Assembly (NCBI RefSeq): GCF_000002235.5
Contig: NW_022145611.1
Coordinates: forward strand, 22,693,213-22,757,212
Direction: 5' to 3'
DNA from: Strongylocentrotus purpuratus
Lineage: Eukaryota; Echinodermata; Echinoidea; Camarodonta; Strongylocentrotidae
Length of the DNA stretch: 64,000 nt
Shown here: in pieces, positions 51,009 to 62,429 of the stretch
How the letters are laid out: each line of letters opens with the position of its first letter
Position numbering within the stretch: the stretch's first letter is position 1
Notes under the pieces: generated by a model
Told to the model about the DNA's origin: nothing
Databases searched by the model: none
What the model saw: only the letters and a program-made list of their open reading frames with translations
Program-made: the position numbers and the translations under genes

Positions 51009-52253
51009 CAGGGGCGGCCCTCCGGGGGGGGGGCACAGTGCCCCCACTTTTTCAAGCACCCGAAAAGTGTCCCTTTTTACATAGGAAAAGTGCCCCTTTA
51101 ACTTTTAAGAAGTGCCCCGTTTTATATAGGAATAGTGCCCCTTTTACTTTGAAAAGTGCCCCCTTCGACAGGTTCCCATTTTCCTTTGCAATAAGTGTCC
51201 ATTTTCCATTCACATAAGTGCCCTTTTTAATCTCTAGTAAGTGCCCCTTTTCCATTAAAAGAGAGCCCCTCCCACTTCTCATAAGTGCCCCTTCTCTGGT
51301 AAATGACCCTTTTCAGGTACGAAAAGTTACTCCTTTTCACTTCAGATAAGTGCCCCTTCACCTCGGATAAATGCCTCTATAAAATCTGATCGGTGCCCAT
51401 TTTCTTTTAACTAATTTTCCTTTATTACAAGTGCACTTTTTTCATTCACATAAGTGCCCCTTTTCATATCTGGTCACTGCCCCTTTTCAGGTGCGATAAG
51501 TGCCTCTTTTCACCTCTGATAATTTCCCTTTTAACAAAATATATCAATATCTTATAAATAAAATCTGACGGGGCCCCTTTTACGTCGATAAATGCCTATT
51601 TCCTAACCTCATGACTGAATGTTTTCGTCTCTGGTGAGTGCCTCTTTTTGAGGGTGTAAGAAGTGCCCCATTTTTACCTCTAATAATTACTCTTTATACT
51701 TTGGCACATTATGCTCCTTTTCTTTCCTGGTAAGTGTCCCCTTTTCCTCTCATCATTAAACCAGCCCTAGCTAATTTCAAGCGACTAAGAGCAATTTCCC
51801 CAAAAGCTAGCTCGCTACGCTCGCACGCATATATAGATGATATACTTCCGTTACTTATCAAAGGTCTTTTCAGTCTTCCGTTATGAGCATGTGCTTATAA
51901 TCTCATTAGGATTCGATTTTTCCTCTTTATAAGATGTAATTTTTCGCACTGGCTGCGATCTCACACATCTTAAAATTTGTCCTCGCTCGCTTGCAAACAA
52001 TTTTACAGACAATCAAACTCAACTGCAAAGCATGATGCTTAAGCAATATCGTTTATGTTATTATTAAGTGAAACAAATATTAAAATCATCCCTGATAATT
52101 GTAATCATAATGTAGGGATATAGAACAATGTCTAAACAAATGGTATATTTTCTCTTTGAGATTTCCCTTTGTATGTGCCCTTTTTTTCTCCAGAAAGTGT
52201 CCCTTTTTTCTTGGTGCCCCCCCCCCACTTTGGAAGTCACTCGGTCGCCCCTG
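51009..52253. mobile_element. 1.25-kb hAT-like element with GGGGCACTTATCAGA minisatellite
   Basis: The left end CAGGGGCGGCC and right end GGTCGCCCCTG are inverted termini. They are flanked by CTTAACCG (51001-51008) and CTTATCCG (52254-52261), an 8-bp target duplication with one difference, as in hAT. The left 750 bases are a degenerate array of the reverse complement of AAAAGGGGCACTTATCAGA. An AT-richer part follows with GCTCGCTACGCTCGC. No transposase. This is the best-bounded member of the family seen also at 24805, 43780 and 63050. Confidence 0.78.
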
Positions 52254-52926
52254 CTTATCCGATCTCATTACTTTGTTTTCTCCCTTCTTTCCTCATAATT
52301 ATATCAATCCTAGATCTTCCCCAATAATTATGATTTCTTCACCTAAAACGTGCGTGTTTGTACGCATTGGGGTGGGGGTGGGGGGGGGGGGGGTATTGAA
52401 CAATCTATGCATGCTGTCTGCCTCTCTTCTCCACAATATTACAGACCTCTTGGAAATAATGTCGATGATGAAGTTGTTTAAACACTTATAGCCTTTCACT
52501 CTTTCTTTACGTGTTTTATCTTCTTCCTCTAATGCGTTTTGTTTTTCTTCATTCTCTCTCTAGCTCGATTCTTTAACACACACCCGTTCTTATACTCTTT
52601 ATCTTCTTTCATTCATCCTCCCGACCCACTATCTCTTCACTTCATAATCAGCACTTTATGTCTCTTCTCTCTCTCTCTCACCTCATTGTTTCTTCAGGTT
52701 CTCCTCCATTTAAGTTCATATCTCCCTCTCATCATTGTGAAGAAGCTTTTCCTATACCCCCGAGATGTCGCTATTTCTTTATTTATATTTCATTTAAAAA
52801 ATAATTTTCCCCGACCCCAATTGGCAATATGACAACTTCAGCACGCTCGCATCCACGTGGAGGAAATCTGCCGCCGAGGTACAGGCGCATCGATGTGGGG
52901 CGCAAAGTGTTAACCCAAGTTTTTGG

Positions 52927-53162
52927 TATAAAAATCACCTCATTTTGTAACAAAATTTGTACCGAATTAATTTGTTACAAAATGAACTAACAATTATTTT
53001 GTAACAAAATACCGAATTCATTTTGTAACAAAATCAATTCGGTACGAATCATTTTGTAACAAAATACCAAATTTATTTTGTACCAAAATTAATTCGGTAC
53101 GAATCATTTTGGAACAAAATGAATTTAGTAAAATGTTTGTAACAAAATGAGGTGATTTTATG
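52927..53162. mobile_element. Foldback element built of TTTTGTAACAAAA near-palindromes
   Basis: The ends ATAAAAATCACCTCATTTTG and CAAAATGAGGTGATTTTAT are inverted repeats. Between them seven or eight copies of CATTTTGTAACAAAAT, itself nearly self-complementary, alternate with AATTCGGTACGAAT-type spacers. The whole of about 236 bases can fold on itself in many registers. No coding capacity. Confidence 0.7.
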
Positions 53163-53208
53163 AAGGGACATCCCAACTGAAATACAGTCCACGAGACTGA
53201 TAACTTAC

Positions 53209-53245
53209 CACACTAGTTCCCGGAGCTCCAGCACACCAACTGATA
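53209..53245 (-). other. Candidate 37-nt untranslated exon
   Basis: On the - strand TGTTTTCAG|TATCAG...GTGTG|GTAAGTTA gives a clean acceptor and donor around 37 bases. It lies upstream of the ENOPH1 start-codon exon, which itself begins with an acceptor, so it could be an internal 5' leader exon of ENOPH1. An alternative is a chance pair of sites. Confidence 0.3.
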
Positions 53246-55810
53246 CTGAAAACACATTTAAAGCTGAATTTTGTCAACAATAATACAATATGAAAACAGG
53301 ATGACACAAACAAATTACTCAAAGTTAAAGTGTTTAATTTAATCTATATACAACAGTGTAATCTTTCAGTCTCATAAAATACATGTATATAAATGATTAT
53401 AACGAGGTCGTAACATTTAAGAAGCATTTTTAGAAATATATATACTTTTATACCCATCTTCAACTGTTCATCTATAAAGAGTATAAACAGGGTCCACACA
53501 GCAGGCAAGATTTTCAATTTATTCAAGAAAGATTTAATCTTACCAGAATGTCTTACCTAAATCAGGACTCTGTAACACAAAAGTTTCAATCAATCGCAAA
53601 ATTGCAATCAAGATCATCGATCGCTGCATGCACATAATCATATTGTCCAAGAGGCTGACCATTAACCAATCGGTATCTTTGTTTCAAATGTTGTAATTGA
53701 TTGAATACAAACCTTTGTGTTACGGGGCTCATATTATATACTGGTAAAGATAAATGAGCAGTCAATACTCAATACATTTAACATGGAATGTCATATCTCT
53801 TCCTTTAAGAGAGAATTGTTGGACGGGGGCAGGGCAATATTTTGTAGCTTGAAGAATAACAAATCAGCCTTTTCATACAGATTGGATGACGTACATGTAT
53901 TTTCATTACATTCATCCATTTGGTGCGCACAATATTGACCTAGAATTTTTGTATATCCAGCATATACATGATGTAACAACTAACAAACTTTCAAAGGACT
54001 CCATTTGTACAGAGATTCAATGATCAAAAGGTGAACAAGACAGTCTATAATCAGTTAACAACTAAATTAGTCATGATACCATTACCAAGTTTTGTAATTT
54101 TTTAAGTATGTTTAAATTGATTTGCCTTGATTAATGTTCCGTGAGAATGTGACATATTAAAACTTATATCTAAAAGTATTCAACAAAGAAAACATCAAAT
54201 AAACAAGGGGATATGAATGATTCAGTTGTTAATTGTTTGTGTACTTTTCAGAAAAAGAGGCATTTATTATTAATACAATTGTTTAGAGTGATGAATTCAC
54301 TTGTTTATTTCATAATCTTAAATCTTCTACTGATGTTATTAACATAAATGCTACAAGAATATCGTCAAACTCGACACTTCCTGAAGGAGGACAAAATTAA
54401 TTTCAAGGCGATGTAAAGTGGATGGTGATAGGTATTGAATAATTGGATTGTAGTGTGATTTTATCAGACACCCAACAAGGTATTCTCAATATCTATGGTA
54501 CACATTTGGAGTAAGTTTGGAAAGAAAAATCCTAATTAGAGGATAGCAAATAAGGTTCCAAGTTACTCATCACAACCTGCTCGCAACATCTTAACAAGCT
54601 TGAAGTTACTGATTATTGATAAATAGATCATACGTTTTTAAACATTTTAAAACATACAGTGTGTACAGAAAAAAAAGGAGCTACTTGTTTTGCCATTTCA
54701 TTGTCCATAATAATCAACCATTGGCATTCAATGTCCTTTTGGCATATATTATGCACATCTACATTCTACAACATTACCAGTAATTATTCACACATTTCCT
54801 TTTTTTAAACAATCATTGACTACTTTCGTTATTTCTAAATTATCAGCCTGCCAATAGCATAATTTGTTGATTATGTTATAAAATATGAAATAATAACGGT
54901 ACCTAAAAAAGTTGTTTTTAAAACAGATAACCCACAACACACTAAAACATCAAATTTTTAAGCTAGAAAAAGCAGTTTCAATTTGAAAATATTCAGAATC
55001 AATATCTTTTCTTAGAATAATATTCACTTTGAATATCCAGCCTTCCAAGAATTCACTGAATTCAATCATTGGTTCAAAACTTTAAATCACTAAAGATACA
55101 AAATCAGAATACATTTGCATGTCTTCTTATCATAAAAAATACAAGATGAAAAGGGTGTATAAAACATCTAGTCCAACATCAAAATCAGTAAAAGTACAGC
55201 AGATGTTGCTTCAGCTCAGATGTATTCATACATGTTTCACTTGAAATTAATACATATTTTATCTATCTTGCAGCATTAGACGATTTGCATGGTGAATGTA
55301 TAAAGAACTCTTTTTTCCCTTTACATCTTCTGCAAGAGCTTATCAGGAAATGTACACAACATTTTTTTTTATTTCAGTCGAGCTACTGATTTCATTCAAA
55401 TGAGTAGAAATTTTCTAGAAGTACCCTGCAGTGTATGCAGTCTGTTATACGATGTGATCAAACAAACCATTTCTCTGGCTTTGGGTATCAAGAAAATTGT
55501 TTCATCATGATATAAATATTTGCAAAAGAAATGTAATTTCACAAACATCAATCACTCAACTCATTTTGTGACCTTTCAAATTGTCCATGCAGGTTTTTAG
55601 AAAATAATATTACATGGTCATTTCTTGCCCTCTCTTCCACTGCAGGCAAAAATCTTTACAGAAAATAGGGAGTAAAAAGCTCTATCAAATCAACTAACAT
55701 AATAAAAAGATCTACTATACAGCTAGTCGCACAATATAATCAGTACTCAAAATGTTTGAACAGTTAAACAAGCATTAAAAGAGAAAGTATACTAGTTAGT
55801 ATACATTAAT

Positions 55811-58800
55811 TCATTGTCCCGATTTTTCACTTGAAATGGATGTTGTAGTGATCAAAGACTGAATGGCACTGTCTGAACTGTTTCTTGGGCCTTGATTGTC
55901 CTGAGACCCAGATATACTTAAAGTACCCGGTATTCTCAATGCACCCGATGTCAACGAGGACTCAACAGAAAAAGATGGAATCTGATTGCTCAATGTACTA
56001 AATGCTCCACTTTCAATGGCTGGAGAGTTCTTTGAGCCTGGCATTGACTCAAACAAAGACATGTCAATGTCCTGTACTGGGTTCCTGTCCACCATCTCTT
56101 TCAGTCCGTCCATGACTTTCTGCGCTTCTGAACTGCCGAAAGCAGTTGGTTGAATTTTTGAAAAATGGCTGACAGTATGATACATGAGGTGGGCTTGACG
56201 GTGCAATTCACCTAGCTGCTTCTGGAGTTTAGTGTTTTGCTCCATCAACGAAGCAGTCTGCATGGTAAGATCTAGGAGGCCACACTGTCTTAGAGCTGTG
56301 AAAGTCCGATGGAATCGCTTTCTTTTCCTCTCCGGCTGTCCTATACGCTTGCTCGACAAATTGCTCATATCTACAGGACAATCATCACCGTCAATGGATG
56401 CATCTTGAGAAACAGGGGGTTGTTTTGTTTGATAGTAATACCGCGCTATGGACCATGGTAGGTGTCGCTTACGCCCCCCTCCGCTGCCACTGGACATGCT
56501 CTCTTGCTTGCTCTCGTCAGAAACTTTATTGCCTTGGCTGTTGTACATGGTTGACACACCAGTGCTACTGTTAGTAACACCACCTGTCATGATTGTAGAA
56601 CGAGGCAGCGTGAGATCACACTGAACCGATGACATGTAGTTGGCTCCGATACCTGAGGATTCCGAAGTGGCACTCTCCAACTTTTGCGATTTACCGCCCA
56701 CCTTCGTCACGTCCATGCGCATGTTCCCAGAGCTAGTGTCTGAGCCGGAGTCTGTGCCAGTGTTCCTGGCCTTGTTCCTGATATGCCTCCGCTGGCTTGC
56801 ATCGATAAGGACTTTGTCAAAAGTGGCCTGGGATATTTTTACTTGCTTTTCCTGGTCACTGTTCATCCCGCTAGAGCTGTGACCGTTGTGCCCACTCCCA
56901 TTGGATTCATCCTTCAGGGAGGTCCGCTGTAAAATCAAATAAGATTTTGTACAATAATGGTTGAACTGAACATTCACTTATATGACTATTGTACAAATGG
57001 AATGAGATGTATTCTATTTCCATATAATGCTCCAGGAATCACATGTAATATCTGGAATAGTTGAGTCCATGTAAGAACACATGATGAGCAATCTCACGTG
57101 CTTGAATTAGTTTGATACCTGAATATAGAATAACTTATTCATATTTATGGAAATGTTACTTAGAAATAGATCATTACAGTACTTGTATTTAAAAACATAT
57201 TTCACAAAAATATGATGCATGATATTCTGACTGATTAATTTTGTAATTAAACAAATATTTAAATTTCTCTTCACACTTACTGTGGAGCAGTTGGCAGAGT
57301 CAGGGGAGAATTCAGACATGTCAGAGACGCAGCTATCTGAAGTAGGGTAGAATAAGTAGAAAGACGATAAAAGAGGCACACAAGATCATTAATATCATGA
57401 GGCAGTATCCTACCCGGGACAGGGCAGGACAAGTGATAGTCAAATTTAAAAGAAAAATTGGGGAGAACAAGTTATTAAATTCTTTTTCTTTTGGGTGGGG
57501 AATTATTCTTTTTTAATAGGGCATTGGATATATTTAGGAATGGAAACATTTTCATTGTCAGTTTGTCATGTCTTCTGAGCTTTTTGAGCTAGATCGTTCT
57601 CTGCTAAATGTATAGTTCCCTATTAAAATATATGGCTAGGTTGGTTACAGACTGGTTTTAAACTGTTTTTAAGTTTTGGGTTCAGTTACAATCTTTTTAA
57701 TTTAAACACAGGAAAGATACACTAGCAATATTTGTGCCAGTTTTTATTGAATCATTTGATTAGGAAAATTCTTAAAAGATTAATTGTGATCTGTCCAACT
57801 TTCATGAAAGGTTATGATCTCAGAAAAAAATTAAATATAGCAAAACGATATATATGCTTTTCAGATAAACATGATAAGACAAAAGAGCACACATATCAAA
57901 TTGTATTTCAACATGTAGTGGTACAGGAGTGTGGACTGATGCATGCATTGTGTAAGGTGACTAAAAATTAATTGCTTAATATTTGACAACATACTTTTAG
58001 AATGTTGCCAATTTGATGTTCTTGGTTTGCCACAGAGTGATGGTGCTATCAAATCATAGTGTGCATTCTGATGTCAGTGTACATGTAGCGATGGTAACAA
58101 ATGCAAGGGGGCTCTGGGCAATTCTTTTGTAGCCCTCCCAGAAGCCCCTTTGTTTTACATCTCTGCGTATTCCTGCACTATGAGAAAGTTCATTCAGAAA
58201 GAATTTGAAAAGTATTCCCAGAGATTTTTTAAAAAATATTTGCAGTTTCATCTCATTTCCCTTTGCAGTTTCCTCTACTACATGTATGAAATACTGGCTT
58301 TAACTGTGGGTTCAAAACGAATTTTCAAAAGGCAAACATTCTGCAGCTAAGATGTAATAAAATAGAAAATGACAAGAACAAAAAATGCATGGACTTTTTA
58401 TGTAACAGTACAACAACCACAAAATACAGAATTGGCAGTCAGTTTTCGCCTCGAGCAAATGAAACTGCCTCGGACAAACTAGGTTGGGCCCAATTATCAT
58501 GCTGGTCTCTTTTCTGCCAACATGGCTTTTTCTTCCGGTGAGTCATGGCAATACATCTCTTTGTCATTATCTCTCATGAGTATGTTTACCATAATTGTGC
58601 ATCAACTTTGCATGATTACTATAGTGAATGTCATCTGTATAAGCTCTCTTTCTCTGACGAGATGTGTTGGAGAACATCCTGGTGGGAATGTTACCTCCAC
58701 AATCTCCTTCAGGTGAGCTGTAGCCATCTTTAAGGAATACATATAGAGATTTTACAAGTTAAAGATGGGGAACAGAAATACAGAATTCGAATTGGCCAGG

Positions 58801-60002
58801 TCCTTGCTCAAGTGCTGTGCAATGCAAATGTTCAACATGGAAACGGGGAAACATTGATCAGAATGTATTGTTATGTCGAAAGCACAACAGAACATGACAT
58901 TTGAAAGTATGTGATTTACTTTGTCTCCACATTTTTTAGTCCAACCATTGTATTTCCATGGATGACCACGAATTAGATGGGGGGTGGATCATCTTTAAAA
59001 TAGCCACCATAATGCTAATAAAAATAACAATTATTATATGAAACACCAAATCACAATATTCACTCCAAATAATTTGCGCCCAGACCTCCCTTGAATCATT
59101 ATCTTTTGTCCATAGTAGATGTTTATATACTTTGACATGTTTATTTAGGTGATGAAAGTCATGATTTTTCACAAGGACTTGCAAGTATTTGGTGCAAATC
59201 AATACTAAGCATGCATATATATACATATATATATATATAATACTTAAGAGAAATACAATGGCTATTTTTTCCGCGACAAGGATACTGACAAGGTAATGAA
59301 AATGAAAACGCATGCATACTTTCAACCTGCGAGAAGATTTGGTCCTCCGAGGAAAAATGTGAATTTTAGTTTCATCACAAGGCCTCTCGCGTCTTAGAGT
59401 TTTCCCTACATTGGCTTACCTCCTCAACCGATGAAACTGGTCTCCATTCGCGTGCAAGAAATGAATTGGCTAAAAACAATATTGCTGCAGGTACTGTTGT
59501 CAAAGGAAGACAAATTTCAAGTGAACTTATTGATCACACTTACTAGAAAGTTAACATGTTCCAAAATTTATGTACAATGTATGCATGTACATGGAACATT
59601 AGTAAAGAACATTACTGTTCAAAAAAGATTACTGGTATCATTTAAAGAATTTTTTTTTTCTAATCAAAATTGCAAGTTTGTACCTCGCCAAATGACACCA
59701 GGAGATCTTGATTCTCCTAGGGAAGATTCTGAAGAGGGGCTTGAGGTAATGGACCGGTCTCTCTCAGAAGCTGACATCGCCTTGCGCTTTGTTCTTGACT
59801 TGAAGGGCAGCTGTGGTGGGCGAGACCAACTGGAACAGGATGGACCAGAAGGTCCAGGTTGCTTTGGGTCATCTTTCAGCTTCTCAGGAACAGGAACATG
59901 GCTGCTCTGTGTGTTGGGACTGCTGTACGAAGGGACGTCTCTCCTGTCCATGATCTGCTCATTTGCATCATAATTAGACTGGCTTGAGTCTGTTGATGCC
60001 AT
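55811..60002 (-). CDS. CIPC: CLOCK-interacting pacemaker (CIPC) homologue
   Basis: Three coding exons: 60002-59684, 57336-57281, 56926-55811; GT-AG and in phase; 496 aa. An acceptor at 60028 shows an upstream leader exon. The diagnostic region is residues about 325-380: RFHRTFTALRQCGLLDLTMQ then TASLMEQNTKLQKQLGELHR. This matches the conserved C-terminal block of vertebrate CIPC ([20 protein letters not shown]...), a helical CLOCK-binding part. The small exon's RDSCVSDMSEFSPDSANCS resembles the N-terminal DSGFSDGSSECLS motif of CIPC. The rest is Ser-rich and disordered, with basic clusters (KSRTKRK, RKRKR) that could serve nuclear import. In vertebrates CIPC represses CLOCK-BMAL1 transcription; a like role here is inference. 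Longer than vertebrate CIPC (about 400 aa). The exact N-terminus is open, because the frame stays open between the acceptor and the ATG. Confidence 0.85.
59218..59240. repeat. Short (TA)n microsatellite
   Basis: TA/CATATA repeat of about 22 bases in intron 1 of the CIPC-like gene. Confidence 0.85.
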
Positions 60003-60027
60003 CTTGTTTTCTTGTTCGTTGCCTAAT
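60003..60027 (-). promoter_or_regulatory. CIPC: 5' leader segment of the CIPC-like coding exon 1
   Basis: Follows the acceptor TTCTTCAG on the - strand. The frame is open here (LGNEQENK before the ATG), so translation could begin further upstream in another exon. Confidence 0.45.
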
Positions 60028-60805
60028 CTGAAGAAGAAACAATAACTACAATACATTAGAAACTTAAATAACATGACTGCCAATGCTCAAATTACAAAAT
60101 AAGTCATCTTTTTTCATGGTCTTTTGAGTAAAGTTTAAACCTTACCACAAATCGTACATTCTACAAATCCATTGATTTCAATTAAAACAAATAATTATAA
60201 AAAAATTGTGCACTACTATGAATTATTCAAATAACTTCTACTTACCCCAATATGATTAAATTCATAACCTGTACACCAACACCCTTGTTTCTATACAATT
60301 GCATTATCCCCTTTTGCATCATTTTACAATTAAAGAGATCAGATCATATCTGTCATTAAAAAAATATATATGATAACACCATTTTAAAGTTAAAAAGAAA
60401 AAGAGAAGGACACCCAATAATTGTTTGTTGTTGTTGCTTATTAGATACCTTTCAGGTACTTCCCAGGCCTCCCCCCCCCCCCGAAGAATCCCGGATCTGT
60501 CCGAAAGACCGAAACCCTAATTTAACCCCCACATCTGTTCTGAAAAAAACCCACTACAATACATACATTTGTTTTTCCTTAGAATATTGCGGTACCAATT
60601 CACAGCACTGTGAGTCTCTCTAGAAATATCATGGCACATCAATGCAATCAAGAAGCCATTGATTAATGAAACCCCGGAATGAAACCAGCTTGGCACCTTA
60701 TCGATGTGACGGTGAGATCATGGAGATATATCTCCATGGTGAGATCATGCATCCCCCGCTCAAGAATGCATCCCAGCTTTGATCGCTGGTATTCATGCGA
60801 CCAAA

Positions 60806-62421
60806 CACGTGCAACGCTAACCGCAAGTACACGCGGTACTGCACATGTTATGCACAAAAGTCACACACACCCTTTTTCATCTCATGTTGGAAAGCGTGAC
60901 TCTCTCAGCATGGACTCAGTGATTTTGTTATTACCGGAAGTCATTCATTTTTTTCACCATTTGTCATTTAAATTTAAAAGAGTGACATTTTTCATGATCA
61001 ACTTAGGTAATTTTAGTTACTACTTAAAAGAATCTTTCAATATATTATTTATAAATAATGACACAAATTGGACAAAGACGTTAAGACAGTTATTATGATA
61101 TTTTTCCTTGTATATTTACAAACAATCAAGACAACCAGTGGTCAGACTCGGAGGTCTATTTTTGTAACATTTTTTTTTTAAAGCTATTTCTTTTTGCTCG
61201 GTGGCACTGGAAGAAATAAATGATAATACCATTCATTTAATTTAGAAGATAATTGCTGTAAGTAACAATTGTGCCAAGGTTTCGACATGATAACAAAATA
61301 TTTAAGACGATCGAGAAAAAGTGGTTGGAAGAATATAACAAAAAACAAAATGTTATGAATTGCAAAATAACACTAACATAAAAACACAACGAAACGAAAT
61401 GTTCACATCATAGCTTTTGAATTTGAGAGAAAGAATAAATGATGCATACATTTATAAAAACAATTATCCACTTGAAAACATATCACAATCTCACCTGGAA
61501 TATTGGCAATTCTATCAAAGAATTGGAATCAGTCAATTGTCCAAGGACTATTTGGGCAAGGGCCGTGTCCCGTCTCGGAGTGATGGATGATATGATTGAG
61601 ATTTAGGCAATGATCATATCCGTCATTATCCTGTTTGCCAGAACCAGTAACGGGTTTTGGACGACCGACTGAATTGTACATTTAGCCAAGTTTATTGATA
61701 TTCCTTCACGGTTATCTTCACGAACAGTTTCCAGATAAAGAAGGTCTAGTCCGGGGATTTTGAATCTGATGTCGATAGTCATCTATGTAGTCTGGATGTA
61801 TCCTTATCTATCGAGGCAAGATCAACTCCAAAATTGTCTGGACGTAGAGCACAAATATTCTGTATAACCTCCTCCTCTTCCAGCAAAATTGATGTGACTT
61901 GAATAATCAGTGTACAGAAGTTGGATATATGATATGCTCAGCAGAAAGAACAAGGTGGGAACGATCGTAGAATTGTAGTATACTAAATGCACATGCTAGC
62001 TACAGTGGTGGTGGCATATAGTAGAATCGGCGTATGTGAAACCGCGAGATATATGAGCGTGTGTGAGTACATGTGTTGTGTGAGCAAACTGTGTTTGCAA
62101 GCGCTGGCCTTGCCGAATGAACAGGCAGAGAACTGCTCTCACGTGTACCTCGCTTGTTTACACGTGAGCTTAGTCTTTCACTTCAAAACAATTCAGCATA
62201 TGTATATATCTCCTACTTTATATTGCTAAATGTATGTATTTTCTGAATGTTATAAAATGTATATTTTTTCTATGAAGTGTTTTGTTTGTAATATAAACAC
62301 ATACAAAAATACCTGAATATATTCTCCTCATTTGAAGATTTATTTGGAATATCTAACTTGCAACTGAAAATATAGACTACCAATATCAACATCGTCGGGC
62401 ATCAACATGTTATTCCACGTG
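60806..62421. promoter_or_regulatory. CIPC: Four CACGTG E-boxes upstream of the CIPC-like gene
   Basis: Canonical E-boxes lie at 60806, 62140, 62161 and 62416. The middle two form an inverted pair, CTCACGTGTA and TACACGTGAG, with starts 21 bases apart. CLOCK-BMAL1 dimers bind CACGTG, and vertebrate CIPC is clock-regulated (established knowledge). The promoter position here is not known, so function is inference. Confidence 0.4.
61495..61560 (-). other. CIPC: Candidate untranslated first exon of the CIPC-like gene
   Basis: On the - strand AATATTCCAG|GTGAGATT at 61495 is a consensus donor. It could supply the leader exon required by the acceptor at 60028. The 5' limit given is arbitrary; it may extend upward toward the E-box pair near 62150. 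Confidence 0.3.
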
Positions 62422-62429
62422 AGGTGAGC

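Larger units (their letters stand above)
49010..55360. other. Repeat-rich region between ENOPH1 and the CIPC-like gene
   Basis: It holds a LINE 3' end, a possible second retroelement tail, a hAT-like element, a foldback element and one small candidate untranslated exon, each listed. Other frames are pyrimidine-rich or G-run artefacts. From 53.3 to 55.3 kb it is AT-rich without recognisable features and may be partly the 3' UTR of the CIPC-like gene. Confidence 0.55.

Noticed and set aside
56640-56882. 80-codon + frame
   Set aside because: Shadow of the CIPC-like coding exon.
59431-59973. 180-codon + frame
   Set aside because: Its second half is antisense to the CIPC-like first coding exon; the first half has no coding character.
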